Origin: an uncultured Tolumonas sp.
GTDB lineage: Bacteria; Pseudomonadota; Gammaproteobacteria; Enterobacterales; Aeromonadaceae
DNA length: 64,000 bases
Assembly: GCF_963678185.1 (NCBI RefSeq)
Contig: NZ_OY782757.1
Coordinates: forward strand, 2,415,001 to 2,479,000
Reading direction: 5' to 3'
Part shown: piece by piece, positions 9,107 to 22,271 of the stretch
How the letters are laid out: each line of letters begins with the position of its first letter
Position numbering within the stretch: the stretch's first letter is position 1
Made by a program: the position numbers and the translations under genes
The notes under the pieces: generated by a model
Databases searched by the model: none
What the model was told of the DNA's origin: nothing
Seen by the model: only the letters and a program-made list of their open reading frames with translations

Positions 9107-9682
9107 TCAGGAAGCTGTTTTTTCGCAGAGATGATGCCACGGACAATCAACCAAATGATCGTTGACCATGCCCACCGCCTGCATAAATGCATAACAAATC
9201 GTTGGACCGACAAATTTAAAACCGGCTTTTTTCAGCGCCTTCGACATTGCTTCTGCTTGTGGCGTCGTCACGGGTATCTCTTTAGCATGCTGCCAATGAT
9301 TGATCACTGGTTTTCCATCCACGAATTGCCATAACCAATCCGAAAACACGACACCTTGCTGCTGTAAGGCCAGATAACAGCGGGCATTCTGCCTAATGGC
9401 ACTAATTTTAAGCCGATTGCGAATAATCGATTGATCGTTCATCAATAATTCTAGCTGTTGCTCATCAAATTCAGCCAGTTGCACCGGATCAAAATCAGCA
9501 AAAGCGGCATAGTATGCAGGTATCCGTTTCAGAATAGTTAACCACGATAACCCCGCTTGTTGCCCTTCCAAGCAAAGCATAGCGAACAACTTCCGATCAT
9601 CATATTCCGGGCGACCCCACTGCTGGTCGTGATAAGCAATATAGTCTGGATCAGACATGATCCAGGCACAATGTCGTTCCAT
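9107..9682 (-). CDS. tag: DNA-3-methyladenine glycosylase I
   Basis: About 191-residue base-excision repair enzyme removing 3-methyladenine from alkylated DNA. The N-terminus ERHCAWIMSDPDYIAYHDQQWG and CLEGQQAGLSW are Tag signatures. The zinc ligands of the family are visible: Cys5, His in AYHD, and the C-terminal His/Cys pair around DHLVDCPWHHLC. ATG 9682 is chosen over an upstream start because GAGGTG sits 6 bases before it and family proteins begin MER. Divergent from glyQ; likely operon with zntB. Confidence 0.94.
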   Translation of the reverse strand: MERHCAWIMSDPDYIAYHDQQWGRPEYDDRKLFAMLCLEGQQAGLSWLTILKRIPAYYAAFADFDPVQLAEFDEQQLELLMNDQSIIRNRLKISAIRQNARCYLALQQQGVVFSDWLWQFVDGKPVINHWQHAKEIPVTTPQAEAMSKALKKAGFKFVGPTICYAFMQAVGMVNDHLVDCPWHHLCEKTAS

Positions 9683-9787
9683 ACGCACACCTCGGTACAA
9701 TTTGCCTATATTCCCGCCGGTTACAGGGTTATACTTCCTGAGTTTATCCGCGCAGTATTCACTGACTAATCAAGCGTATTATCTATC

Positions 9788-10702
9788 ATGCAGAAATTTG
9801 ATATTAAAACATTTCAGGGACTCATTTTATCCCTGCAAGATTACTGGGCCCGCCAGGGTTGTGTGATTTCACAACCGCTCGATATGGAAGTGGGCGCAGG
9901 TACTTCACATCCAATGACCTTTTTACGGGCTATTGGTCCGGAGCCGATGAACTGTGCTTACGTGCAGCCGTCGCGTCGTCCGACCGATGGCCGTTACGGG
10001 GAAAACCCGAACCGTCTGCAACATTATTACCAGTTTCAGGTCATTCTGAAGCCATCACCGGACAATATTCAGGAATTATATCTGGGTTCGTTACGTGAGC
10101 TGGGCTTTGACCCGTTGGTCCATGATATTCGTTTTGTTGAAGACAACTGGGAAAACCCAACCCTGGGTGCCTGGGGTCTGGGCTGGGAAATCTGGCTAAA
10201 CGGCATGGAAGTCACTCAGTTCACCTACTTCCAGCAAGTCGGTGGTTTAGAGTGCTCACCAGTCACTGGCGAAATCACTTACGGTCTGGAACGTCTGGCG
10301 ATGTATATCCAAGGCGTGGATAGTCTGTACGATCTGGTTTGGGCTGATGGCCCACTGGGTAAAGTGACTTATCGTGACGTGTTCCACCAAAATGAAGTGG
10401 AACAATCCACTTACAACTTTGAACACGCTGACGTGCCATTCCTGTTCCAGTTGTTCGATCAATGTGAAAAAGAATGTCAGCATTTGCTGAATCTGGAACT
10501 GCCGCTGCCACTGCCTGCTTATGAGCGTATTTTGAAAGCGGCACATGCCTTTAACCTGCTGGATGCCCGTCACGCGATTTCCGTGACCGAGCGTCAACGC
10601 TACATTCTGCGTATCCGGGCACTTTCCAAAGCGGTAGCGGAAGCCTACTACGCCGCGCGCGAACGTCTCGGTTTCCCGATGTGCAAAGCAACTCAAGCGT
10701 AA
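9788..10702 (+). CDS. glyQ: Glycyl-tRNA synthetase alpha subunit
   Basis: 304 residues, typical length. GlyQ forms the catalytic half of the alpha2beta2 bacterial GlyRS, making glycyl-adenylate and charging tRNA-Gly. The class II motifs include QQTDxR-like signature regions ([24 protein letters not shown]). It is followed 12 bases later by glyS, the universal operon order. The 105-base divergent region with tag carries its promoter; no strong sigma-70 match was found by eye. Confidence 0.97.
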   Translation: MQKFDIKTFQGLILSLQDYWARQGCVISQPLDMEVGAGTSHPMTFLRAIGPEPMNCAYVQPSRRPTDGRYGENPNRLQHYYQFQVILKPSPDNIQELYLGSLRELGFDPLVHDIRFVEDNWENPTLGAWGLGWEIWLNGMEVTQFTYFQQVGGLECSPVTGEITYGLERLAMYIQGVDSLYDLVWADGPLGKVTYRDVFHQNEVEQSTYNFEHADVPFLFQLFDQCEKECQHLLNLELPLPLPAYERILKAAHAFNLLDARHAISVTERQRYILRIRALSKAVAEAYYAARERLGFPMCKATQA

Positions 10703-10714
10703 AGGTATAAGCAA

Positions 10715-12787
10715 ATGGCAACTGAAAACTTTTTAATTGAACTGGGCACGGAAGAGCTGCCACCGAAAGCGCTGCGAAAACTCGCACAAGCCTTTGCTGA
10801 CAACTTTACTGCGGAACTGGATAAAGCCGGTCTGACCCATCAGGGCGTGCAATGGTTTGCAGCACCGCGCCGTCTGGCACTGAAAGTAACTTCACTGGCT
10901 GACAAGCAAGCGGACAAACAGGTTGAGAAACGCGGTCCGGCTGTCTCTGCTGCATTTGATGCGTCAGGCACACCAACACCTGCCGCATCCGGTTGGGCAA
11001 AATCGAACGGCATTGAAGTCGCACAAGCCGAACGTCTGGCCACCGACAAGGGTGAATGGCTGGTCTATCGTGCCAATGTCGCCGGTCAAGCGACCACTGA
11101 ACTGCTGGGCATTATGGTGGCGACCGCGTTAGCGGGTTTACCAATTCCAAAACCAATGCGTTGGGGTGCAAAACGCACGCAATTTATCCGCCCGGTACAT
11201 ACCCTGTGTATGCTGTTTGGCGGTGAATTAGTAGCTGGTGAAGTGCTAGGCCTGCAATCTGCACGCACCATCCGTGGCCATCGCTTCATGGGTGAAGCGG
11301 AATTTGAAATCAGCCATGCCGATCAATACCCTGCTTTGCTGCTGGAAAAAGGCAAAGTGCAAGCTGACTACGAAGCGCGTAAGGCGTTCATCAAAGCTGG
11401 CGCTGAAGCGGCGGCGAAACAGTTAGGCGGTGTTGCGGATCTGGAAGATTCACTGCTGGAAGAAGTCACCTCGCTGGTAGAATGGCCAGTGATCCTGACT
11501 GCGAAATTTGAAGAAAAATTCCTGGCTGTTCCGGCAGAAGCGCTGGTTTACACCATGAAAGGCGACCAGAAATATTTCCCTGTGTATGACGCTACTGGCA
11601 AATTGCTGCCAAACTTCATCTTCGTCAGCAACATCGAATCAAAAGACCCAACTCAGATCATTCAGGGTAACGAACGTGTTGTGCGCCCTCGTCTGTCAGA
11701 TGCAGAGTTCTTCTTTAACACCGATAAAAAACATACCTTGGCTTCCCGTTTGGAAAGTCTGGATACCGTGTTGTTCCAGCAACAACTGGGTACACTGAAA
11801 GACAAATCTGTACGTATCGCAGAACTGTCGGCCTTCATCGCCGCACAGATTAGTGCTGACGTGGAACATGCCACGCGTGCTGGTTTGCTGTCGAAGTGTG
11901 ACCTGATGACCAACATGGTGATGGAGTTTACCGACACGCAAGGCGTGATGGGTATGCACTACGCACGTCACGATCATGAAGCCGAAGATGTCGCTGTAGC
12001 ACTGAACGAGCAGTACATGCCACGTTTTGCCGGTGATAACCTGCCAAATGGTCTGGTTGCTTGTGCGGTAGCCATCGCAGACAAACTGGACAGCCTCGCC
12101 GGTATCTTTGGCATTGGTCAGGCGCCGAAAGGTGATAAAGACCCGTTTGCACTGCGTCGTGCCGCGATTGGTACACTGCGTATCATCGTTGAAAAACAGC
12201 TGGATCTGGATCTGGTCACTATCGTTGATAAAGCAGTTGAGCTGTACGGTAGCAAACTGACCAACAAGAAAGTCACCGACGAAGTGATCGATTTCCTGCT
12301 GGCGCGTTTCCGTGCCTCTTATCAGGAAGCCGGCATTGCGGTTGACGTCATTCAGGCTGTACTGGCACGTCGTCCGACCCGCCCTGCCGATTTTGATGCG
12401 CGCGTTAAAGCAGTCAGCCATTTCCGCACACTGGATGCAGCACAAGCACTTGCTGCAGCGAACAAACGTGTGAGCAACATTCTGGCGAAGTTTGATGGCA
12501 AGCTGAAAGACAGCGTTGACTCAGCGTTGTTACAAGATGCCGCTGAACAGCAGTTAGCCGAGCAAGTGGCCAGCATGGAAACTAAACTGGCACCGTTGTT
12601 TGCTGCTGGTGAATATCAGCAAGCGTTAACAGAATTGGCGGTGCTGCGTGAAGCTGTTGACACCTTCTTTGATAAAGTGATGGTGATGGCCGATGATGAA
12701 GCGCTGAAGCTGAATCGTCTGACGCTGCTGGCGCGTCTGCAAGCCCTGTTCCTGCAAGCGGCGGATATCTCGCTATTGCAGCAATAA
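10715..12787 (+). CDS. glyS: Glycyl-tRNA synthetase beta subunit
   Basis: 690 residues (E. coli 689). It begins [20 protein letters not shown], the standard GlyS N-terminus, and carries the HD-type and C-terminal anticodon-binding regions. It provides tRNA recognition to the GlyQ catalytic subunit. An intrinsic terminator begins 22 bases after its stop. Confidence 0.97.
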   Translation: MATENFLIELGTEELPPKALRKLAQAFADNFTAELDKAGLTHQGVQWFAAPRRLALKVTSLADKQADKQVEKRGPAVSAAFDASGTPTPAASGWAKSNGIEVAQAERLATDKGEWLVYRANVAGQATTELLGIMVATALAGLPIPKPMRWGAKRTQFIRPVHTLCMLFGGELVAGEVLGLQSARTIRGHRFMGEAEFEISHADQYPALLLEKGKVQADYEARKAFIKAGAEAAAKQLGGVADLEDSLLEEVTSLVEWPVILTAKFEEKFLAVPAEALVYTMKGDQKYFPVYDATGKLLPNFIFVSNIESKDPTQIIQGNERVVRPRLSDAEFFFNTDKKHTLASRLESLDTVLFQQQLGTLKDKSVRIAELSAFIAAQISADVEHATRAGLLSKCDLMTNMVMEFTDTQGVMGMHYARHDHEAEDVAVALNEQYMPRFAGDNLPNGLVACAVAIADKLDSLAGIFGIGQAPKGDKDPFALRRAAIGTLRIIVEKQLDLDLVTIVDKAVELYGSKLTNKKVTDEVIDFLLARFRASYQEAGIAVDVIQAVLARRPTRPADFDARVKAVSHFRTLDAAQALAAANKRVSNILAKFDGKLKDSVDSALLQDAAEQQLAEQVASMETKLAPLFAAGEYQQALTELAVLREAVDTFFDKVMVMADDEALKLNRLTLLARLQALFLQAADISLLQQ

Positions 12788-12809
12788 CCGGTTCGCTGCG
12801 AAATGATTA

Positions 12810-12839
12810 AAGGCCCGGTTTTCCGGGCCTTACTTTTTA
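12810..12839 (+). terminator. Intrinsic terminator of glyQS
   Basis: A perfect 9-bp stem (AAGGCCCGG / CCGGGCCTT) with a TTTT loop, followed by TACTTTTTAT. Confidence 0.9.
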
Positions 12840-12849
12840 TCCCCATTCT

Positions 12850-12865
12850 TGTTTCACGTGAAACA
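12850..12865. promoter_or_regulatory. parS centromere site (perfect consensus)
   Basis: TGTTTCACGTGAAACA is the exact 16-bp chromosomal parS palindrome bound by ParB. It lies between the glyS terminator and avtA, about 31 kb from oriC. ParA and ParB are encoded at 46.8-48.6 kb. Confidence 0.93.
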
Positions 12866-12885
12866 AACGGGTCAGTATTGAGAAT

Positions 12886-14133
12886 ATGGATATGCAATTT
12901 TCACAATTCGGCGAGAAATTCACGCGGTTGGCTGGTATCAGTCAACTAATGGACGATCTGAATCAGGGTCTGAAAAACCCGGAAGCTATCATGCTGGGCG
13001 GTGGTAACCCTGCCGCGATTCCTGAGATGGTCGAGCTATTTCGACAAGCGACCGCTCATCAACTGGAAAATGGCACGCTGCTTAAAGCCATGCTGAACTA
13101 TGATGGTCCGCAAGGTCATGATGGTTTTCGCCACGCCCTCGCTGAATTGTTTTGCAAGGAATATGGCTGGGCTATCACCCCTGACCATATCGCACTGACC
13201 AACGGTAGTCAGAGCGCCTTCTTTTATCTGTTCAACTTGCTGGCGGGTGAATACGCGACAGGTCAGCAGAAAAAAGTACTATTCCCGCTAGCACCGGAAT
13301 ATATCGGTTATGCCGATGGCGGGCTGAGCGAAGATCAATTTGTCGCCTGCAAACCCCACATTGATTATCTGGATAACGGCCTGTTTAAATACCGCGTTGA
13401 TTTTGATGCCTTGGAAGTGGGTGATGATATTGGTTTGATCTGTGTGTCGCGCCCAACCAATCCAACCGGTAATGTATTAACCGACGACGAAATAGCACGA
13501 CTGGATGAGATCGCCCGCGCGAAAGGCATTCCACTGCTGATCGACAATGCCTATGGCACCCCCTTTCCACATATCATCTTCAGCGAAGTGACTCCTTTCT
13601 GGAATGACAATACGATCCTGTGTATGAGTTTATCTAAACTCGGTTTACCGGGTTTGCGCTGCGGTATTGTGATCGCCGATCCAAAAATCATTCAGGCAAT
13701 GGGTAACATCTCCGGCATTATCAATTTAGCCCCCAGCGGTGTCGGCCCAGCCTTGGTGCAGCACTGGATAGAATCTGGCGATATTCTGCGTTACAGCGCA
13801 GATATTATTGCGCCCTATTACCAGCACAAAGCACAGCAAGCAGTTGAGTGGTTACAGCAGGCTATTCCAGCACCAAAATTGCGGATCCATAAACCGGAAG
13901 GTGCACTGTTTTTATGGTTATGGTTTGACGGGCTACCCATTTCTTGCCAGCAACTCTATGAAAAACTAAAACAACGCGGTTTAATTATCGTCCCCGGTCA
14001 TTATTTTTTCCCCGGGTTACCGGATAAAAAATGGCAGCATCAGTATGAATGTATTCGCCTGAATTACGCGCAACCAGAAGAAAAAGTAAAACAAGGGATC
14101 GCGATACTGCAACAGGTCATCAACGAACTATAA
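12886..14133 (+). CDS. avtA: Valine-pyruvate aminotransferase AvtA
   Basis: 415-residue PLP enzyme (class I/II fold) transferring amino groups between valine and pyruvate, giving alanine and 2-ketoisovalerate. Signatures shared with E. coli AvtA include PEAIMLGGGNPAAIPEM, LTNGSQSAFFYLFNL, SRPTNPTGNV and the PLP-lysine region MSLSKLGLPGLRCG. Two in-frame ATGs (12886 and 12892) are possible starts. A parS site sits 21 bases upstream, so ParB loading could affect its promoter. Confidence 0.94.
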   Translation: MDMQFSQFGEKFTRLAGISQLMDDLNQGLKNPEAIMLGGGNPAAIPEMVELFRQATAHQLENGTLLKAMLNYDGPQGHDGFRHALAELFCKEYGWAITPDHIALTNGSQSAFFYLFNLLAGEYATGQQKKVLFPLAPEYIGYADGGLSEDQFVACKPHIDYLDNGLFKYRVDFDALEVGDDIGLICVSRPTNPTGNVLTDDEIARLDEIARAKGIPLLIDNAYGTPFPHIIFSEVTPFWNDNTILCMSLSKLGLPGLRCGIVIADPKIIQAMGNISGIINLAPSGVGPALVQHWIESGDILRYSADIIAPYYQHKAQQAVEWLQQAIPAPKLRIHKPEGALFLWLWFDGLPISCQQLYEKLKQRGLIIVPGHYFFPGLPDKKWQHQYECIRLNYAQPEEKVKQGIAILQQVINEL

Positions 14134-14164
14134 CTAACGCTCACTTTGCACAGGATTGAAAGCC

Positions 14165-15142
14165 ATGACAGGTATGATCAACTCTCTCCCATTGGATGAG
14201 TTTCACCGCATACTGGATATCCTGCAAACCATTGATGTCGGGTTAGTCGTATTAGACCACAACTATCAGATCACGCTGTGGAACGGTTTTATGGAAAACC
14301 ACAGCGGTTACAACCTTAGCCAACTGGCAGAACATAATGTTTTTCACTATTTTCCTGAATTAGCCGAAGAATGGTTACGTCAGAAAGTAGAAGCAGTATT
14401 CACGCTACGTTGTGCCAGTTTTATCTCTTGGGAGTTAAGGCCCTATCTGTTTAACTTCCCTGCCAGCCGCCCCTTTACCGGCATGAGTGATATCATGTAT
14501 CAGAATGTCACCATCATGCCGTTAGTCTCACGCCATGGTGATATCAGCCACGTTTGTCTCATCATCTATGATGTCACCGATGCTGCGACCAGCAAACAAG
14601 CCTTACAAGAAGCCAATCAGCAACTGACTACCCTCTCGATTACCGATCGTTTAACCGGTTTGTATAACCGCGGTTATTGGGAAGAATGTCTGCGCAATGA
14701 ATTTAATCGTTATCACCGCACAGGCAAAGTCAGCACCCTGATGATGCTGGATATAGATTTCTTCAAGAAAGTGAATGATACCTACGGGCACCTTGCCGGC
14801 GATGAAGTCTTACGCCGCGCCTCAACACTCTTACGCCAAATAGTCCGTTGCTCTGATATGCCAGGACGGTATGGCGGCGAGGAATTTGGGGTATTACTCA
14901 CCGACATCAATGAATCCATCGCCCTGCATGTGGCTGAACGGTTACGGCGTAGTATGGAAAAAGAGATTGTTACTTTTGATGGGCAACAGATCCGCTTCAC
15001 TATCAGTATTGGTTTGGCCGAGGTAACTCATGAACAACCATCCGCTTTGCACTGGTTACAAAAAGCAGATGCCGCACTGTATCACTCAAAACACTCTGGG
15101 CGTAATCGGGTAACAGCCTCGAGAGAGCTATCGCCAGCATAA
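14165..15142 (+). CDS. PAS-GGDEF diguanylate cyclase
   Basis: About 325 residues, no membrane segment. A PAS-like sensor (about 10-135) is followed by a GGDEF domain (about 165-320). The active-site motif is GGEEF (residues 237-241), a catalytically competent form. RCSD at 228-231, exactly five residues before it, is the RxxD inhibitory site for product feedback. It makes c-di-GMP from two GTP. ATG 14165 is preferred over the TTG at 14156 because CAGGA precedes it at correct spacing. It ends 13 bases from the convergent GGDEF-EAL gene, placing opposing c-di-GMP enzymes side by side. Confidence 0.9.
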   Translation: MTGMINSLPLDEFHRILDILQTIDVGLVVLDHNYQITLWNGFMENHSGYNLSQLAEHNVFHYFPELAEEWLRQKVEAVFTLRCASFISWELRPYLFNFPASRPFTGMSDIMYQNVTIMPLVSRHGDISHVCLIIYDVTDAATSKQALQEANQQLTTLSITDRLTGLYNRGYWEECLRNEFNRYHRTGKVSTLMMLDIDFFKKVNDTYGHLAGDEVLRRASTLLRQIVRCSDMPGRYGGEEFGVLLTDINESIALHVAERLRRSMEKEIVTFDGQQIRFTISIGLAEVTHEQPSALHWLQKADAALYHSKHSGRNRVTASRELSPA

Positions 15143-15155
15143 GCGGCTGTCTACA

Positions 15156-17570
15156 TCATTCGTTTTGCTGGGTCAGAATATCTTCCAGCAATAACTCAAT
15201 CATCGCCTCTTCACTGATTGGCTTGGATAATAGATACCCTTGCGCTAAATGACACTGTTTTTGCTGTAACAATTTAAGTTGTTCTATTGTTTCGACCCCT
15301 TCAGCAATCACGCGGAGTGAAAATGCATCGGCCAATTGCAGGATAGAATCGACCAATTTCGGGTTACTTTCTAATTGCATAATGTAAGAACGATCGATCT
15401 TTAAAGCATCTAATGGCAAATTGCTCAGATGACTGAGAGAGGTATAACCTGTACCAAAATCATCCAGCTCAATTTCAACGCCAATCTCTTTAAGTGTTTT
15501 CACCATCATCTTAGCCACGTCATCCAGCTCGACCACCGCCGTTTCGGTGATCTCAATGCCAAAGCGCTGTGGTGGAATATCGTAACGTCGTAACATGCTC
15601 CCCACCTGTTCCGGATATAACGGATTAGATAACTCGGTACCAGAAGCATTTACTGCCAAACGAAAATCCGGAATACCTTTTGCCATCAGTTTGCCAAGAC
15701 AAATACAGGCCTGCTCCAACACCCACAGGTCGATATCCAGAATTTGCCCGGACCGCTCGGCAATCGGGATAAACCGATCTGGTGGTACCATACCGTAAGA
15801 GGGATGCCGCCAACGGATCAACACCTCTGCGCTAACAATATGCCCGGTTTGTAAATCATATTGCGGTTGATACACCACAAAACATTGCTGGTTGATGATG
15901 GCTTGCCGGAGCTCCGATTCCAGCCATTTATCCTCGCGGATCAGTAAGACCATCTCATTCGTTAATTGTTGCCAGTAATTCCCTTGATAACGACACGCTT
16001 GCCGACGCGCCTTACTCGCACCTTCCATCAACTCTTCAACATTATTGGCCACATCCGGAAACAGAATAATACCGGCACTGAAGCGTAATTTTATCGTGTA
16101 ACTACCCAGCATAATGGGTTGACTCAACCGAGCTGCGAGCTGTTCGCAAAGAGTTTCTGCATCAGGAAAAGCACTGTTATCCACACTGGGAATAGTAAAG
16201 GTAAATTCATCCGACCCAGTTCGCGCCAGACAAATCGCGGAGGGATGAGCCCGGCGATGTTCACGTAACAATTGCAATAACATTTGGCTGATAAACTGCA
16301 ACGCGCGGTCACCAATTTTGGCGCCAAAGGTGTTGTTGATAGAGGTCAGATTATGCAGTTTTAGCTGTGTCAGATAAAAATGAGGCTGTGGTTGTTTATC
16401 CGAGCGTTCAACCATGTTCTGTAAACAACGAATAAACGCAGCCCGATTACCAATACCTGTTAGCGTATCAATAAAAGCCACCCGCTCTAATTCACGCTTG
16501 GAAACCTCTAACTGACTCAGCATGCCAGAAAAATGATTATGCAGTTCGGCCATTTCATCGTCTTCTTGTAGCAATGAAATATCGTTAACCTCATGCATCG
16601 CCACTTTCTGCATTAAATTGCGTAATTGGCTAACTGGATTCAAGATCTGGCGTTTCAATACAATATGCAGCAACGCCAATAGAATAAAACTACTGATGAT
16701 CAACCAAATTACCGTAGATATCCGCAGTTCAGATGCCTCAGCCGTCATCAGTTGTTCTGGAATCAGCGCTTGCAGGATAAGCCCGTCCGAAAGCGGTAAG
16801 CGGCGAATAAGGTAGTCACCATCAGGTAATGAAACAACATCCTGTTGTCGATTACTGTTACGCCAACCCAATGGCGCTTCACCCGCAATAAAAGCCCCGG
16901 ATTGATCCAGTAATAGCAAATGAATACCTTGTTGTGCCTGCTGTTTCAAAAACATCTCGCCAAATTTGCGTAACGAATAAGTCAGGATCAAGTTATAGCT
17001 TTGCACTGGCAGGTCATCGCGAGAGATTTCCGGCCCAGAGCGAATAAACCGCAGCCCCTGTTTATAAACAAACTCATCAAGTTCCGGCGAATACATTAAA
17101 TAATTAAGCTGATCAGCGGCTGCGGATTGCGTAGCCCAATACTGCATAAACTTCAGGTTGCTGGGAGCAATATCATGGAAAGGATCAACACCATCACCAA
17201 CCCGTAGCAGCTCTTTAGGAGTGGTATCCAGTAATGAAATTTGCAGGAAGCCCTTATTTCCAACCAAGAGTTGGTGAAACATTCGCTGTACGCGGGTGCC
17301 CAGATATACTTTTTGTGTGCCAACCGCGTGTGTAGCCAAATACGCGGTCAATGCTTCTGCATTGGGTAATTGAGCTAACTCCACCATATTACGGCGTAAT
17401 TCACTACTCAATTGCTCCTTAATAGTGGTAGCCAGGCTGGTTAACTGCAGCTCCATATTGCGGTTAGCCATATCACCCAACTTCACCATACTTTGCAAGC
17501 CAAGCGCCATCAGCGGTAGGATCACAACCGGTAACAATGTTAGTAATAACTTACGCCGTAGACCTTTCAT
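15156..17570 (-). CDS. Membrane GGDEF-EAL c-di-GMP phosphodiesterase, MbaA-like
   Basis: 804 residues. There is an N-terminal membrane helix, a periplasmic sensor (about 30-285), a second helix (about 290-312), a HAMP-like linker, a GGDEF domain and an EAL domain. The GGDEF motif is degenerate (GSDEF, residues 452-456). The EAL motif reads EVL (582-584), and the other EAL catalytic motifs (DDFGTG from 703, KIDRSYI, EGVET) are intact, so phosphodiesterase activity is likely. Its ATG overlaps the stop of the upstream PotD-like gene (ATGA). This arrangement mirrors Vibrio cholerae nspS-mbaA, where the binding protein presents norspermidine to MbaA. The functional analogy is inferred. Confidence 0.88.
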   Translation of the reverse strand: MKGLRRKLLLTLLPVVILPLMALGLQSMVKLGDMANRNMELQLTSLATTIKEQLSSELRRNMVELAQLPNAEALTAYLATHAVGTQKVYLGTRVQRMFHQLLVGNKGFLQISLLDTTPKELLRVGDGVDPFHDIAPSNLKFMQYWATQSAAADQLNYLMYSPELDEFVYKQGLRFIRSGPEISRDDLPVQSYNLILTYSLRKFGEMFLKQQAQQGIHLLLLDQSGAFIAGEAPLGWRNSNRQQDVVSLPDGDYLIRRLPLSDGLILQALIPEQLMTAEASELRISTVIWLIISSFILLALLHIVLKRQILNPVSQLRNLMQKVAMHEVNDISLLQEDDEMAELHNHFSGMLSQLEVSKRELERVAFIDTLTGIGNRAAFIRCLQNMVERSDKQPQPHFYLTQLKLHNLTSINNTFGAKIGDRALQFISQMLLQLLREHRRAHPSAICLARTGSDEFTFTIPSVDNSAFPDAETLCEQLAARLSQPIMLGSYTIKLRFSAGIILFPDVANNVEELMEGASKARRQACRYQGNYWQQLTNEMVLLIREDKWLESELRQAIINQQCFVVYQPQYDLQTGHIVSAEVLIRWRHPSYGMVPPDRFIPIAERSGQILDIDLWVLEQACICLGKLMAKGIPDFRLAVNASGTELSNPLYPEQVGSMLRRYDIPPQRFGIEITETAVVELDDVAKMMVKTLKEIGVEIELDDFGTGYTSLSHLSNLPLDALKIDRSYIMQLESNPKLVDSILQLADAFSLRVIAEGVETIEQLKLLQQKQCHLAQGYLLSKPISEEAMIELLLEDILTQQNE

Positions 17571-18580
17571 TTCAGCACCGCAAAATAAATCGCACTACGT
17601 AACGAATCACCACTCACATCGGCGTCATAAAATTCTGAACGCTGTAACTGTGGGTTTGGTGGGTAACTCACTGCATTGTTTACTATTGAGGTCGGTAAAT
17701 ATGTTTTTTGTAATGCTGGGGTAAACCCCATTGCTTTGCCATTGATCACAGCAATATCCGGGCGAGTCAAAAACGCTAGAAACTGTTCTGCTTCCTGTTG
17801 GTGCTGGCTGGTTTTCAAAATAGCCATACAATCCAACCACAGTGGAGATCCCTCTTCCGGTACAACATAAACCCAGTCTTTGTACGGAGAGTTTTGCTGC
17901 AATACATAAAAATCACCGCTGTACACCATAGCCGCCGCAATTTTTTTACCAACATTTCCATCAGCAGCGGCAGCAAACGAAAGCTGATAAGCCGCGACAA
18001 AAGAACGCTGTTTCTGCAGTAAATTATAGGCTGCCTGTAATTCTGTTTTACTATGAGTATTGATCGAATAACCGGCCGCTTTTAATGCTACCGAGATCAA
18101 ATCAAATGTGTCATCGACCATAACAATCCGACCCGATAAACCAGGTTCAGGTTCGAATAACTGCTGCCAACGCGTAATAGGTTTAGTCACCTGACTTTGG
18201 CGATATGCGATACCTATCGAGCCCCACATATAAGGCACCGACAGCTTGCCGCAATTTTCAGTAAAGGTCGGATCAATCGCTGTATTTTGTTTAGTGATGA
18301 CCTCTGGCATTGGAATATATAAATCTTTCCAAACGGGATCTTTCAACGACAAACTATCGATAGAAACAATATCAAACTCAGGCGGATAACCACCGGATAA
18401 CAGACGATTGCGAGCTTCATCACTGTCGTAATTGACCTCCTTGATATGAATACCCGTTTCTTGCTCAAACCGATTTTTTACCTCTGGCGCAAGATAATAT
18501 TCCCAAGTGTAAACCACCAACTCGGTGGCTAGATTGTATCCTGACAATAGTAACAACAGCGTACCAATCCAATAACGCAT
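17567..18580 (-). CDS. PotD-like polyamine-binding protein, NspS-like
   Basis: 337 residues with a short signal peptide (WIGTLLLLLSGYNLA). The mature N-terminus, ELVVYTWEYYLAPEVKNRFE, matches the spermidine/putrescine-binding fold of PotD/PotF. No ABC permease or ATPase is adjacent. Instead it overlaps by 4 bases the GGDEF-EAL receptor, as in the NspS-MbaA pair. The likely role is to bind a periplasmic polyamine and alter the receptor's phosphodiesterase output. Ligand identity is not visible from sequence. Confidence 0.87.
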   Translation of the reverse strand: MRYWIGTLLLLLSGYNLATELVVYTWEYYLAPEVKNRFEQETGIHIKEVNYDSDEARNRLLSGGYPPEFDIVSIDSLSLKDPVWKDLYIPMPEVITKQNTAIDPTFTENCGKLSVPYMWGSIGIAYRQSQVTKPITRWQQLFEPEPGLSGRIVMVDDTFDLISVALKAAGYSINTHSKTELQAAYNLLQKQRSFVAAYQLSFAAAADGNVGKKIAAAMVYSGDFYVLQQNSPYKDWVYVVPEEGSPLWLDCMAILKTSQHQQEAEQFLAFLTRPDIAVINGKAMGFTPALQKTYLPTSIVNNAVSYPPNPQLQRSEFYDADVSGDSLRSAIYFAVLK

Positions 18581-18696
18581 CGTCAGTCCTTATACTTAAT
18601 ACCTATTTTTATCCTTGTGCCCGGTGTCAACAGAGGACACCTTATTAACTATAGACCATCCTTATCAGACGTTATTTTTCTGTTAAATTTATGCAT

Positions 18697-18732
18697 AAAA
18701 AAACCCCGCACAACCTTAGCTGTCCGGGGTTT
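18697..18732 (-). terminator. Intrinsic terminator of gyrB
   Basis: Arms AAACCCCG (18701-18708) and CGGGGTTT (18725-18732), followed on the minus strand by a run of T. It lies 22 bases after the gyrB stop. Confidence 0.85.
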
Positions 18733-18754
18733 ATCAGGATGACAATGCTCGATA

Positions 18755-22266
<3,512 letters not shown>

Positions 22267-22271
22267 GCGAA

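Noticed and set aside
11696-12445. Long open frame antisense to glyS (249 codons)
   Set aside because: Shadow of a GC-balanced essential gene; no ribosome site or recognisable protein family.
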